A stretch of DNA of 64,000 bases from Podospora pseudocomata (GCF_035222375.1 NW_026946363.1:6448001-6512000), one strand, 5' to 3'; positions 9,907-20,296 are shown, numbered from the stretch's first letter. Notes: generated from the letters alone by a model not told the origin. Made by a program: numbers and translations.

Positions 9907-11512
9907 CGTTCAGCGCAAGGCAAGAAGAGAAGGCGGTATGGGATAGGTGTCAAATTAACAAAGGACGTGAGGGTGATTATATCGCACAGGGCCTCGGCTG
10001 GTCATCCCGAGGCAGGCTGGTTCGACGCGCAAGGGATCAACGAAGGGAATTTCGCGCAGTGTTGGGGGACGACAGGAGGGCCAGAGGAGGACGGACCTTC
10101 ATCATCATGGGCGACGGAGGGGGGGGCGAGAGCAAGGAGAAACAGCTATTATTGCTGAACTCTAGGGGAGGAAGAAAAGAGCGGTGGGCGTGGCGAAACA
10201 GCTAGAACGGCTGGCCAGCCCTGAGATTGTCACAATTATGCGTTCCATGATAGTGCTGGAGGCATTCCACATCGTCACTGGGCTCTGCATTTCTGTGGGC
10301 CCCAAAGGCTAATTTGGCATGTGATGACGTGGGGACGGTCATCTGCCGGTCGTTAGGGGCGCCATAGCGGCATTAGCGAGCAGACTCCAACTGCCAAACA
10401 GGACCCAACCCAGCTAACCCCGCCTTTCGCACTCCACTATCTCCAGCAACGCGGGGCAGATGTGGCGGGTATCGATGCACAAATGTTGGGCTGATGAGTT
10501 GGAGATTGGCTTTGACCGGCGCTGCGGTCCTCTCTACATCACTTCATCATGACCGCCAGAAACAGGCACTCAAAAGTCGGCAAGACTCCACGGCCATGGG
10601 CCACCCTCTTTTCTCTCTGCGGGGCCATCAAGACGGATGCAAAAGCATCGGAGGAGGAGGAGCGAGCACTCGCCCATCCAAGCTTTACACAGGAACGGTC
10701 AAGCCTCTGATGCGGTGCGCCTACAGTGGTCCTTCCCGACAGACTGGGTCGGGGCCATAGCACAAATCAACGACAAACTACTTTGGGTCGTGAGAGGTTG
10801 GTTCCAGGTTGGACTGGGCGTTTTCTTATCGATCTGTTTTCCAAGATTCGTGGTGGGAGCTGCTGGGTAGCTGGTGGGGTTCCCAACAGCAAGCGATCCC
10901 GCTTTCTTATCACTGTGCAACAAACAGGGCTGGCCCGAACCATTCCCGAGCCCTTGAATCGGAAGCGGCTACTTAGGGGCTGGTCCACGCCCTGGACAAA
11001 ATAACTGGCACTGCAAAAGTAAGTCAATAGAGCAAAGTATTCTAAACCACACCTTAAAAATATAGTTAATAAACATTGAAAGATAGTTGATAGACAATCA
11101 AGAATGGTTCATACACCTAAAAGGATACTAAATAAGCTTCAAAAATAATTAAAATGGCCTGTCTTCGTCTTTTAGAACAATTATTATACGTTTGGCTGAC
11201 TGGGAGTACCAGCTATTTTGTCCACAACGTGCTGTCGAAACCCTGGCCATTGACCATTGACCACCTCGATTCAACATCCGCATTCCCTTTCGTGATCCAT
11301 CTTGTTCTCATTGAGCCGACAACGTTCGCTTTCCGCATTTGCACCAGCCGGTAAGAGAACCTCCCACACGGAGTTCCGTACGTCTTCTCCTCTCTTACGA
11401 CTACCTTCCTCAATTCGACAAACTGTACCATCTTGTCGCCGTTTGGTCCGACATCGCTCGATCGATCCAGCCCAACGCACGTAGCCAGAACACGCAGACG
11501 ATCACTTTCACA
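9907..11512. other. Divergent intergenic region between lipase and gna1, with AT-rich island
   Basis: No gene is supported. About 10.0-10.2 kb is purine-rich and adjoins the lipase start. The base composition changes abruptly at about 10998-11185, which is listed separately. From 11300 the sequence becomes a pyrimidine-rich leader to gna1. Confidence 0.5.
10998..11185. other. AT-rich island of about 190 bp
   Basis: The stretch is visibly dominated by A and T (many TAA, AAT and ATA words) whereas flanking DNA is close to balanced. It has no open frame of note. The edges are sharp. It could be a short relic of a repeat mutated by the fungal RIP process, or an AT-rich matrix or terminator segment; I cannot tell which. 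Confidence 0.4.
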
Positions 11513-12109
11513 ATGAGCACCCAAGATCTTTTCTCGGCCGACCTCCTTTCTCCCAGTGTCCAGGCTGAGCTCCCAGAGGGTTACAAGCTCCGCGCGCTTC
11601 GGTCAGAAGACTACGAGCATGGCTTTCTCGACTGTCTTCGGGTCCTGACCACCGTGGGGGATATCTCCCGGCAGGAGTTTGACGAACGCTACCAGTGGCT
11701 GGCCAAGCAAGACGGCACTTACTTTATTCTCGTGATTGAAGATACCAACTTCAACCCACCCAGGGTCGTGGGTACCGGTGCGCTGATCGTGGAGCGCAAG
11801 TTGTGAGTAACCTATCACCCCGAAGCCGTCTCGCACCATCGTCCCAGCAGCAGGGATGGGCTAACGTGGTTGTCGCACTCCAGCATTCACGGCCTTGGAA
11901 AGGTCGGACACATCGAAGACATCGCCGTTGCGAAAGACCAACAAGGGAAGAAACTGGGTCTTAGAATTATCCAGGCTCTCGACTTCATCGCCAGAGAGAC
12001 GGGTTGCTACAAGACAATCTTGGACTGCAGCGAGCACAATGAGGGCTTCTACGTCAAGTGTGGATTTAAGAGAGCGGGGCTCGAGATGGCCCATTATCAC
12101 AACAAATAA
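11513..12109 (+). CDS. gna1: Glucosamine 6-phosphate N-acetyltransferase
   Basis: Transfers acetyl from acetyl-CoA to glucosamine 6-phosphate, the second committed step to UDP-GlcNAc, the precursor of chitin, N-glycans and GPI anchors; cytosolic. Two exons (11513-11802 and 11884-12109; intron 81 nt, GTGAGT...CAG) encode 171 residues, close to the yeast enzyme length. The junction restores ERKFIHGLGKVGHIEDIAV, the hallmark GNAT segment of Gna1; acetyl-CoA binding follows in KDQQGKKLGLRI, and the product-binding C-terminus reads EGFYVKCGFKR. The N-terminal part (LRALRSEDYEHGFLDCLRVLTTVGDIS) is also family-typical. I use the ATG at 11513 because the family homology starts just after it; the frame remains open upstream from an ATG at 11339 but that part reads as leader. 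Confidence 0.95.
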
Positions 12110-13593
12110 TGTTTGTTTCGCAAGATATCTTTTTTTTTTCTCGGAGAAGCTGCTGACTGGGGGAGGGGGGGGGGATCAGGATTGTTCAGCAGCTCAAATG
12201 TCAAGAACCCAACCTCTGACGTCGGCCCATTCCAAAATACTTGGGGGGCGGAGTACGGCTGGTGTTTGCAACCCCACGGAGCTTGGCACCGAGACTGCCA
12301 CACTGTCCAGGAACGATCAACGATCTATCGGTAATGTCACGACGACACGATATGTTGGACATACGCTACCATTTTGGCGCACAAAGGGCGGCACATTTGA
12401 TATCATATGTTCCTGTCAACACTTGCTGAAGTTAGCACAGTATCATGAAGCCAGCGTTGTTGTTTCACTCCGTTGTGATGTAACCAGAAGTCTAGATTGG
12501 CGTGCTTGTGTATCAGTATTGACAATACGCAGTTCTTGTACAGCCAGACTCAACGGATGCCGGTGTGCCCATTCAGACAAGCGAGACATGTCGGCATGAG
12601 AAGATGTTTTCCGTAGCACGACTTTGTTTTAACGATCGGAGCCAGTCTCGTCAGAAGCAGAGACCAAGGACGCAGTCGAGATTGGTGCAACCCCGCGCGG
12701 AATCAAAGGCCCCGTTGGCCCTGTTGGCGGCAGTTAGCGGGCTGCCACAATGGCCCTACCGTTACACTAACACCAGGGCCCCCCTTTCTCACCCTTGGGA
12801 CACATCCATCGGCCCTGTGGCATGTGATTCTGGGCGGTCTCGAAGGGAAACAACACAACCCATCCACCAGCAGGCCAACTCGACACACACCACGTCCTGA
12901 CTGGTTGGTCGGCCATTTTTCTGCTGCAGGCTCAGCAGTTCAAACGCCGAACTCTGCTCTTCTGACACCCCACCGGACTTCCTTTAGTGGACTTTCTTAT
13001 TCCCCAATTCCCCGTTATCCAATGGTGATCGACACAGGCGTCTGTTGTGCAGCCATGAAGGATGGTCCGCTGAGCACCGCGAATGCTTCTTGTCCTCGGA
13101 GATGGGCCAGGAATGGGCTGGCTCTACGCAGGTTCGGCCTTCGACGGATTGATTCAGCTCCGCCAGGTGCATCCCGGCTTTTCCTGGTCTGGAAGGTTGG
13201 ATGTCGGTTCCCCAGGTGAATGCGAAAAAGGTGACCATTGACGGGCCGGAAGCCATTCCATCTGACCACCTTCCAGTCACCTATGCGACCTTTGCCTTGC
13301 CTTGCCTTGCTCTTGTGCACCTTGCAATTTGGGTGATCTATATATGTTCAGGTGTTCCCCGTCTTCTGTTTGTTGACGCTTTCTTTCGAAGTTATCAAGC
13401 AAGCTCACAGCAGTTTCAAGTCCTAGCTACCACAACAGCTTTTACGCATATAAACATCACACTCATAACCGTCTCACCAACTTCGCCTGTACCCGACTCA
13501 TAGATACAACCCGTCAGCCTAGCCGCTTACCTACCGTTCGGACTACGGATATTCCCCAAGACCAAACCCGACAGATCATTCATATTAACCAAA
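12110..13593. other. Intergenic stretch with promoter of the 64-aa protein gene
   Basis: No gene is supported between 12.1 and 13.3 kb. A run of T (12128-12139) and a G-rich tract (12158-12174) follow gna1. Tandem CCTTG units at about 13293-13311 and a TATA-like element at 13338-13346 lie upstream of the small gene; from there to 13593 is a CT/CA-rich leader. Confidence 0.5.
13338..13346 (+). promoter_or_regulatory. TATA-like element for the 64-aa protein gene
   Basis: CTATATATG about 250 bp upstream of the ATG at 13594, preceded by tandem CCTTG pyrimidine boxes and followed by a pyrimidine/CAA-rich leader. This arrangement is common at strongly expressed fungal genes. Confidence 0.4.
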
Positions 13594-13848
13594 ATGGGTG
13601 TCATTGCTGAGGATCTCAACGCTACCGTCGCCCGTGTGCGCATTGCTCTGATTCAGTCGCAGTCAGTGGTCCCTTCTATATATGTTGTGGCATGTCTCCT
13701 GTGCTGACACCTTGTTTATAGAGTCCGTGATCAAGCAACCTCCCCCGTCAGGAGAGCCCGCAGAAGATCGACTACTACCGCTGTGTACGCTGGATCCAAG
13801 GACGGAGTGCCAGTTTTCTCCAAGCAGAAGGTTGTCAGAGTGATCTAA
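13594..13848 (+). CDS. Small basic protein of unknown function, 64 aa, two exons
   Basis: I do not recognise it. Two exons (13594-13661 and 13722-13848) flank a 60-nt intron with donor GTCAGT, branch-like GCTGAC and acceptor TATAG. The spliced frame gives exactly 65 codons ending in TAA: MGVIAEDLNATVARVRIALI at the N-terminus, an Arg-rich middle (VRRARRRS), and a C-terminus reading VFSKQKVVRVI. No signal peptide or membrane segment is seen. Support comes from a good start context (AAAATGG), a TATA-like element and long pyrimidine/CAA leader, and the fact that the splice keeps the frame to a clean stop. The Ayg1-type gene starts only 147 bp downstream on the same strand. The intron hides the gene from single-frame searches. 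Alternative: an upstream leader ORF of the Ayg1 transcript. Confidence 0.6.
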
Positions 13849-13995
13849 CTCTTTTATTTGGTTTATTTTGTACTTTATTGCATTGCATTGCGGGCTGCTC
13901 TCTGGGGTCTTTTTTTTTTTCTTTTTTTTTTCTCATCATTTGTGTTGAACTTGACAAAAACTTTCGGATATCAAAATCAAGCTACATCAACAACC

Positions 13996-15406
13996 ATGTC
14001 TCCTCACTCTGTCTCGGCGAAGAAGAACATCGGGGGTATCTCGGGGGTGGATGGCACGGGGGAACAGCGAGAATGGCTGATGGGCCGGGAGGCGTTTGAG
14101 GCCACGATGCCGCATCATGAGGGGATCAAGGCGTTGTGGGAGACGAAGTGGAGGTTTCCCGTAAGTTCTTGTTTGCCAAATAAACGACAATCACACCCAC
14201 CACCAGGGCATGTTTTGACGAGTGGGGAAGTGCACCAAGTCCCTCTACCCCTTCCACGACGGCCGATTCTCCGACTTTGAACCCATCTTCCAGTCCCTCA
14301 TCGCGCGCAACGTCAACGATGGGACCTCAGCCGAGTACACCTCTTCTTTCATCCCCACGGCCGACAACCTCGAACGACAGGGCGATGAGCTCCTCGCCCA
14401 AGGCAACAAGACCAAGGCCTCGGAGCTGTACCTGAGGGCCTGTACCGTGTTGAGGATCGCCAGGTTCCCGTATATCGCCTCTTTTCCCGACGTGACGGAC
14501 AAGACAAAGTGGGAGGCGTGGGAGAAGCAAAAGGCGACGTATGCCAAGGCGGGGAAGACGTGGGAGAGCCCGCTGGAGGAGGTGGTTGTGCCTCATTCCC
14601 AGGCCAAGGGGAGGGATAGGAAGGATATTCCTGTCTACGTTCGGGTTCCCGACGGGAAGACGGGGCCGTTTCCTGCTGTTGTTCTCATGACTGGGTTGGA
14701 TGGGTACCGGCCTGACAATACCGTTCGGTGTGAGGAGTTTTTGGCTCGGGGGTGGGCAGCTGTTGTTGTGGAGATCCCTGGGACGGCGGACTGCCCGGCT
14801 GATAGTGCCGATCCTGAGAGCCCGGATAGGCTGTGGAGTTCGTTGCTGGATTGGATGGCGAAAGAGGGGAGGTTTGATATGAAGAAGGTCATGGTTTGGG
14901 GATTGAGTAGCGGGGGCTATTATGCCGTGCGGGTGGCGCATACGCACAAGGAGAGGATCATTGGGAGTGTTGCTCAGGGGGCGGGGGTTCATTACTTTTA
15001 TGATAGGGAGTGGCTGGAGCGGGCGGATGGGCATGAGTATCCCTTCAAGTTGACGCCGGCGATGGCGCATAAGCATGGGTTTGGGAGCGTGGACGAGTAT
15101 AAGGAGAAGGCGCAGAAGAAGTTTTCGTTGTTGGAGACGGGGATTCTGAAGATGGAGAGCGCGAGGTTGTTGTTGATCAATGTGAGCTTTTACATGCCTC
15201 TCCCCTCGAGCATGAAACTAACAGAAGAACAGGGCACGCTGGACGGTCTCATGCCCATCGAGGACTCGATGATGCTGTTTGAGCATGGCTCGCCCAAGGA
15301 GGCTAGGTTCTTCCCCAATGCTCTGCATATGGGCTACCCGATGGCCAACAGCTCGGTGTACCCCTGGATGGAGTCTGTGATGAAGTCGGTTCAGGGATCA
15401 AAGTGA
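13996..15406 (+). CDS. ayg1: Ayg1-type alpha/beta hydrolase (polyketide-shortening hydrolase family)
   Basis: Closely resembles Aspergillus fumigatus Ayg1 and Wangiella WdYg1, which shorten a heptaketide naphthopyrone to tetrahydroxynaphthalene in DHN-melanin synthesis. Three exons (13996-14160, 14231-15181, 15233-15406) give 429 residues. Family blocks as I remember them: CTKSLYPFHDG, VVLMTGLDGYRPDN, EIPGTADCPADSADPESPDR, WGLSSGGYYAVR, LFEHGSPKEARF and LHMGYP. Predicted triad: Ser281 (GLSSG), Asp376 (GTLDGLMP), His404. The first intron needs an AAG 3' splice site, chosen because WRFP joined to CTKSLYPFHDG matches the family without a gap. The second intron is 51 nt, lacks stops and keeps frame, so retention would add 17 residues just before the acid loop. 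No polyketide synthase is in the window, so the substrate may differ from the melanin precursor. Confidence 0.9.
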
Positions 15407-15485
15407 GGGAATCAGAGGTCTATTCTCTAGGGTTTTGGCTTGAGTCTGCTTCGTATTTCATCATCACGAATAAGAAAGTTGGTGA

Positions 15486-16365
15486 TTACCGACCCATCCA
15501 TCCGCCGTCCACAACGAGGACATGACCGCTCACATATGCACTTGCTTTGCTGGCTAGATACACGGCTGTCCCTTTGAAATCTTCAGGGGTGCCCCACTGC
15601 ATGATTGTCAGTTACTGCCCAGGTATTATGGTGGGTGTACTTACCCTTCCGGCCGGTATCCTCGCGCTGATACTCGCCAGCCTCTCCTTGTCGTTCAACA
15701 GCGCAGTGTTCATTTCCGTCTCGATGTATCCAGGCGCAATGGCGTTCACCGTGATTCCCTTGGATGTCCACTCGTTGGCAAAGCTCTTGGTGAGCTGCCC
15801 AACAGCTCCCTTCGAAGCAGCATAAGCTGGCACGGTGAGTCCTCCCTGGAAGGTGAGCAGAGAAGCAAAGTTGATGATGGATCCCTTGCGGCCAGTGACT
15901 GGCGAGGGCTCAAGCGTCAACATGTGAGCACCAATATCCCGACAGAGGGTAAAGACGCTGTTGAGGTTGACCTGAATGACTTCGTTAAAGTCCTCATCTG
16001 GGAACTCCTCGCACGGGTACCGCCGTTGGATGCCGGCGCAATTGACCAGTATGCGTATTTCCCGGCCCTCGTCTAGTAGCTCGGGAACGATCCTCTTCAC
16101 CTCTGTAGGAGAACTGAGGTCTGCCGCGACGACTGTAACTCTGCGCCCCAGTTTCCGGATGGCGGTTGCTGTCTCTTCGTCCTTTGCATTTCTCTGAGTG
16201 ATACGTTAGTCCAGGTTCGAGACTGGGGGTCTCCGTCATGCTGAGGAGAGATACCTGGACCAAAATGACATCTGCACCGGCTTCGGCGAGTGCAATGGCG
16301 ACAGCTTGCCCGATACCCCGCGTTCCGCCGGTTACGAGGGCAGTGTGATCTTTGAGGGAAAACAT
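15486..16365 (-). CDS. Short-chain dehydrogenase/reductase, 2-deoxy-gluconate 3-dehydrogenase / gluconate 5-dehydrogenase-like
   Basis: Three exons (16255-16365, 15645-16193, 15486-15596; introns 61 and 48 nt) give 256 residues, the usual classical-SDR length. Cofactor motif TGGTRGIG at 12-19, NCAG at 88-91, catalytic Ser148 and YAASK with Tyr161 and Lys165; [13 protein letters not shown] follows, and the C-terminus [12 protein letters not shown] is that of KduD/IdnO-type sugar-acid reductases. These enzymes oxidise or reduce keto groups of gluconate-like acids or polyols with NAD(P). The gene is convergent with the Ayg1-type gene (79 bp between stops) and divergent from the zinc dehydrogenase at 16969, sharing a 603-bp promoter. 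The exact substrate cannot be read from sequence; the KduD/IdnO assignment rests on C-terminal similarity and length. Confidence 0.88.
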
Positions 16366-16968
16366 GGCGCTAGGCTGTCCGTATCGCTCACAGACTTGAC
16401 TAGGGAGATAGATGTACAGGAGGTGCAGTCAAACTTTCGGCCTGCTGCAAGGGGAGGGATGCCTCAAGGTAGAGAGGCCAGACTGTGACCCCTCCCCCAC
16501 CTGTCTACTTACACCCGCAGCTCTTCCCCGTTCGACATCAGCCGTCATCGGATGGGACTGCCCCACGTCCCTGGTTCTCGGTATGTTTTGTGTCACTTTC
16601 TACGGATAGGCGCATGGAAGGTCCAAGTAATCTGCAACACCTCATGATCGTGTTTGCTTTTTGTTTTTTGTTTGTCGATGATGACTGGTTGTGATCCTCC
16701 ATCATGACCAATAGTCGATCGGATGGCCGCTCCCACTTGCTGCGAGTGGGCGGTACAAGTGGAGATGTTGGGCAGGGAGGTTTGATTCGCCGTTGGGCTG
16801 CCTGAGCTCGAGGGTCACTTTGATATTTATTTATCCTATCGTTTTCCTGGGCGATGTTGATCATTCTCATCATGCCTTGGAAGATCTGGTCACATCTTTT
16901 ACCATATACCTCGTGTCTCCTCAGCCATAGTCACCTACCGATTTGACTTGGACCTCAACACCAAAACC
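16366..16968. promoter_or_regulatory. Shared divergent promoter of SDR and sorbitol-type dehydrogenase
   Basis: 603 bp separate the two divergent ATGs. It contains a CCAAT box (16708-16712) and, 15 bp on, a palindrome at 16727-16753 with CCG and CGG outer ends. No gene is seen inside. The arrangement suggests coordinated expression of the two enzymes. Confidence 0.55.
16727..16753. promoter_or_regulatory. Palindrome with terminal CCG...CGG in the divergent promoter
   Basis: CCCACT (16732-16737) and AGTGGG (16745-16750) form a perfect inverted repeat around a 7-nt centre, extended outward by CCG (16727-16729) and CGG (16751-16753). Inverted CCG triplets are what fungal Zn2Cys6 regulators bind, although the spacing here (21 nt) is long; the inner repeat may be the real site. 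Confidence 0.35.
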
Positions 16969-18185
16969 ATGTCCACTGAAGTCAAAACCTCGGTCCTCTA
17001 TGGGGCTAAAGACCTCCGTCTTGTAAGTCTCCTTTTCCCCCATCTATTCTTGCGAAGGCTTCTGCTGACATGGCAGGAAACCCGCCCGCTTCCACCCCTC
17101 ACGCCAGATGACGTCCGCGTCACCGTCAAAGCCACCGGTCTCTGCGGCTCAGACCTTCACTATTACAACCACTTCCGCAATGGCGACATCCTTGTCCGCG
17201 AGCCTCTGACTCTAGGCCATGAGTCGGCCGGAATCGTCACCGCTGTCGGCTCAGCCGTCACCGATCTGTCCCCCGGAGACAAGGTGGCTCTTGAAGTTGG
17301 ACAACCGTGTGAATCATGCAATCTTTGTCTTCGAGGGAGGTACAACATATGCCCCGAGATGAAGTTCCGCTCTTCCGCCAAGGCGTGGCCCCATGCCCAG
17401 GGGACGCTGCAGGAGGAGATTGTACACCCCCGGAAGTGGTGTCATAAACTACCCGAGGGAGTGAGCTTGGAGGATGGAGCACTGGCTGAGCCGATGGCTG
17501 TTGCTCTTCACGCGCTGCAGAGGGCAAAGTTGGAGGAAGGGGCAAAGGTTTTGGTCTTTGGGGCTGGGACGGTGGGCTTGCTTTGTGCGGGCGTTAGTAA
17601 AGTTGTGAGTAAGGCCAGTGTGATTATTGCGGATATTCAGGAGGAGAGGGTCAAGTTCGCGACCGAGAATGGGTTTGCGGATGAGGGGGTGGTCGTGCCA
17701 ATGAAGAGGCCGGAGACGATAGAGGAGAAGCTGGTGTTTGCGAGGGAGGTGGCGGAGATGGTAGGGGAGAAAATGGGACCGGTGGATGGGACGTTTGAGT
17801 GTACGGGGGTGGAGAGCTGTCTGCAGGCTGCCATCTTTGTGAGTCCCGAAGTCTTGACCTCGTTGCGTTTGCTGACATCAAGCAGGCCACGGCTCCAGGA
17901 GGCAAAGTCATGATCATCGGCATGGGCAACCCAGTTCAGACTCTTCCCATCTCAGCAGCCTCGATCCGAGAGGTCGACCTCGTTGGCGTCTTCAGATATG
18001 CAAATGCTTACCAAAAAGCCATTGAGCTGCTCGCTAATGGTCTTCGATCAAAATTGCCTGGGTTAAATCACCTGATCACGCAACGCTTCACAGGTATTGA
18101 GAACATACCCAAAGCCTTTGGAATGGCGGGTCGAGTCAAAGACGACGAGGGAAGATTGGTGATCAAGGTGCTGGTCAATATGTAA
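16969..18185 (+). CDS. Zinc-dependent sorbitol/L-idonate/arabinitol-type dehydrogenase (MDR family)
   Basis: Three exons (16969-17022, 17077-17838, 17886-18185; introns 54 and 47 nt) encode 371 residues. NAD-dependent oxidation of a secondary alcohol in a polyol or aldonic acid is expected. Catalytic zinc ligands are Cys41 (GLCGSDLHYYNHFRNGD), His66 and Glu67 (GHESAG); the structural zinc site is Cys96-x2-Cys99-x2-Cys102-x7-Cys110; the Rossmann motif reads VFGAGTVGLL. LHYYNHFRNGD is characteristic of the fungal sorbitol/xylitol dehydrogenase group. The first intron is 54 nt with no in-frame stop, so a retained-intron form would carry 18 extra residues. It is divergent from the SDR and tail-to-tail (52 bp) with the aldo-keto reductase. 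Substrate not determined; L-idonate, sorbitol, xylitol and L-arabinitol are all possible. Confidence 0.92.
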
Positions 18186-18237
18186 TTATGAGATCTCTAG
18201 AAACGTCTGAATACCCATACCCTTTCCGCTCACCAGA

Positions 18238-19345
18238 TCACTGCTTGTCTGGGAAACCAAAGTTGACACCGAATGGCGGGTACACAAACCGCTGCCACTT
18301 CTTCTCCGCAACCAGCTTGTCAGAGTACGCCTTCAGCTCAGCCTGGTCCTCCTCATCCAGGTCGATCAGAGACTCGATGTTCTCTTTGATGCGCTCGGGG
18401 GTGACGGACTTGGCGAGCACGGTGCTGCCTCTCGGGGCTGTTTCTCATTGTCAGCCTCTCACGTCTTCAAAAACACTGGGCGTGGGGACAAACCGTGGTA
18501 ACTCAGCAGGACCGAGCTCGGCTTCACGCCATGCTTCTCCGCAATCTTGACCACCGGCTCGGCGCTCAACAGCGGTCCACCAGTTGACCCCAGGGGGCTG
18601 TACGCCATAATGTGAATTCCCTTTTCCTTGCAAAGGTCGACGATCTCCTGCTGGGGAAGACCGGGGTGGTTCTCGATTTGGTTGACGGCTGGGATGACTG
18701 TGGCGTGGGGGAGGAGCTGTTCAAGGTAGAGCTTGGAGTACTGTTTTTTCTCTTTAGCAACGGGAACTCGGGAGAGGAGGGTAAGGGCGGGGGGTAAATA
18801 CGTTGGAAACACCGATGGCCTTTGCCTTGCCCGTCTTCAGCAGCGCCTCCATCTGTTTCCAGGTATCAACATGGTTGTACCCCTGGATGATGTCGCGGCT
18901 CCCGTCCGCTTTGGTGGGGAACCGGTCGTGGTTACCTATCTCCGATCAACATCAAACCCCCTGATCTCACCTGTCCGAAGCCGTACTCACCCTCAGGATT
19001 CATCAGCAGCGGCCAGTGAACCAGGAACAGATCAACGTAATCCAACCCCAGACTCTTCAAGCTCTTGTCCAATCCTTCCTCGACGCGGGTGTTGTACGTA
19101 GTCCAGACCTTGCTCACGACAAAGATGTCCTCTCGTTTCACTTTGCCGGTGGAAAAGGCCTCTGCGAGCCCCTGGCCGACTTCATCTTCGTTGGCGTAGC
19201 AGTAGGCGCCGTCGATGAGCGTGTAGCCGTTTTGGAGGGCGTAGGAGACGGCGGAGGCTACCTGGCCTGGGGGCGACTGCCAGGTTCCCAGGCCGATGGA
19301 CGGGATTTTGGCGCCGGTGTTGAGGGTGAAGTGTTTGGGGGGCAT
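18238..19345 (-). CDS. Aldo-keto reductase (Gcy1/Ypr1-like)
   Basis: Four exons (18991-19345, 18802-18935, 18494-18740, 18238-18437; introns 55, 61 and 56 nt) encode 311 residues, typical of the AKR superfamily. The catalytic tetrad is visible: Asp45, Tyr50 (GAYCYANE), Lys79 (VVSKVW) and His110 (FLVHWP). IGVSN, AVNQIENHP and MAYSPLGS are the standard NADPH-barrel motifs, and ARGSTVLAKS-like cofactor contacts follow in the last exon (APRGSTVLAKS). It would reduce an aldehyde or keto-sugar with NADPH in the cytosol; glycerol, glyceraldehyde or uronate substrates are all known in this group. Next to the zinc dehydrogenase and the SDR, a role in a polyol or sugar-acid route is plausible but inferred. 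Confidence 0.92.
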
Positions 19346-20296
19346 TTTGGGGTTTGTCCTGAGGTGAGATAAGTGACGGACGAATAGGCGAGACAGTTTG
19401 ATTCTGGGCCAAAAAAAAAAACAAAAAAAAAAAAAGAAAAAAAAGAAAAAAAAGAGGAATTGAGAAACAGCTTTGGATTGGAAGTAAAATACAGATCAAG
19501 GAGTGTTCAACACGGCTAAGTAGCAGCAGGTATCCAGCTTATACCATGGATCCCACGCGGAGAAAGAGAGCTATCCGGCTAAATGAGAGGACGGAGCAAA
19601 AGCACGTCGAGGGCAGATCATGGAGTATCACGACAGCGGGCAGGCGGAAGGCGACTGTTCTGCTCTCTCCGTATTGCTTGAAATACAGGGATCTCTCGTC
19701 TGGATAGGGGCAAAGACGGCCAAGTCTGAGGTCTGCCTACAATCTCAACGTGAAGCTGCCCCTCATGATGGCATCAAAACCCCACAGTCACATCCGACCC
19801 CCTCTCGTCAGGGGCACCCTCTCGTACCGCTGCGGTCTCCAACACCGTCTTTAGGCACTTTGATAGGTGGAAAATTGCTCCCGTTACCACTCGTCTCAGG
19901 AAATACAGGACAAGTTTCCCCGTGTCTTCAAATCCTTCAATCTGCAGGTCAGAGCTAGGCTTCTTCAAACTCTCCATGCTTTCCCCTTCAAGACAACCAG
20001 CGATAGTCTGGCACGCTTTGCTTCACTGCCTCCCTTTTCTGTACACAGCCATTCAGGCAGCCCCCTTCTTTGTCTTCCCAAGAAACAAGATACAAAAAAG
20101 ACCACACGCCCACCCATCATTATTACCAAGGTTCTGTCTACCATGCTTGCAACGAAAGATTCTACCGAGAAAACGCCGGCGCGAACATCAAAAAAATGAA
20201 GTACGCGGTAGTCCCCGTATGCGAGTAGCAGCAGTTAAAAAAAAGGAAGGACATAATTATACAAGAGAATCGTAACTTTGGGAACAACCCAAAAGA
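19346..20296. other. Intergenic stretch with poly-A tract
   Basis: 951 bp between the aldo-keto reductase start and the Sed5 stop. A-rich tracts at 19410-19453 lie just upstream of the reductase, which reads leftward, so they are T-rich on its coding strand, as in fungal promoters. No gene is supported in the rest. Confidence 0.5.
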
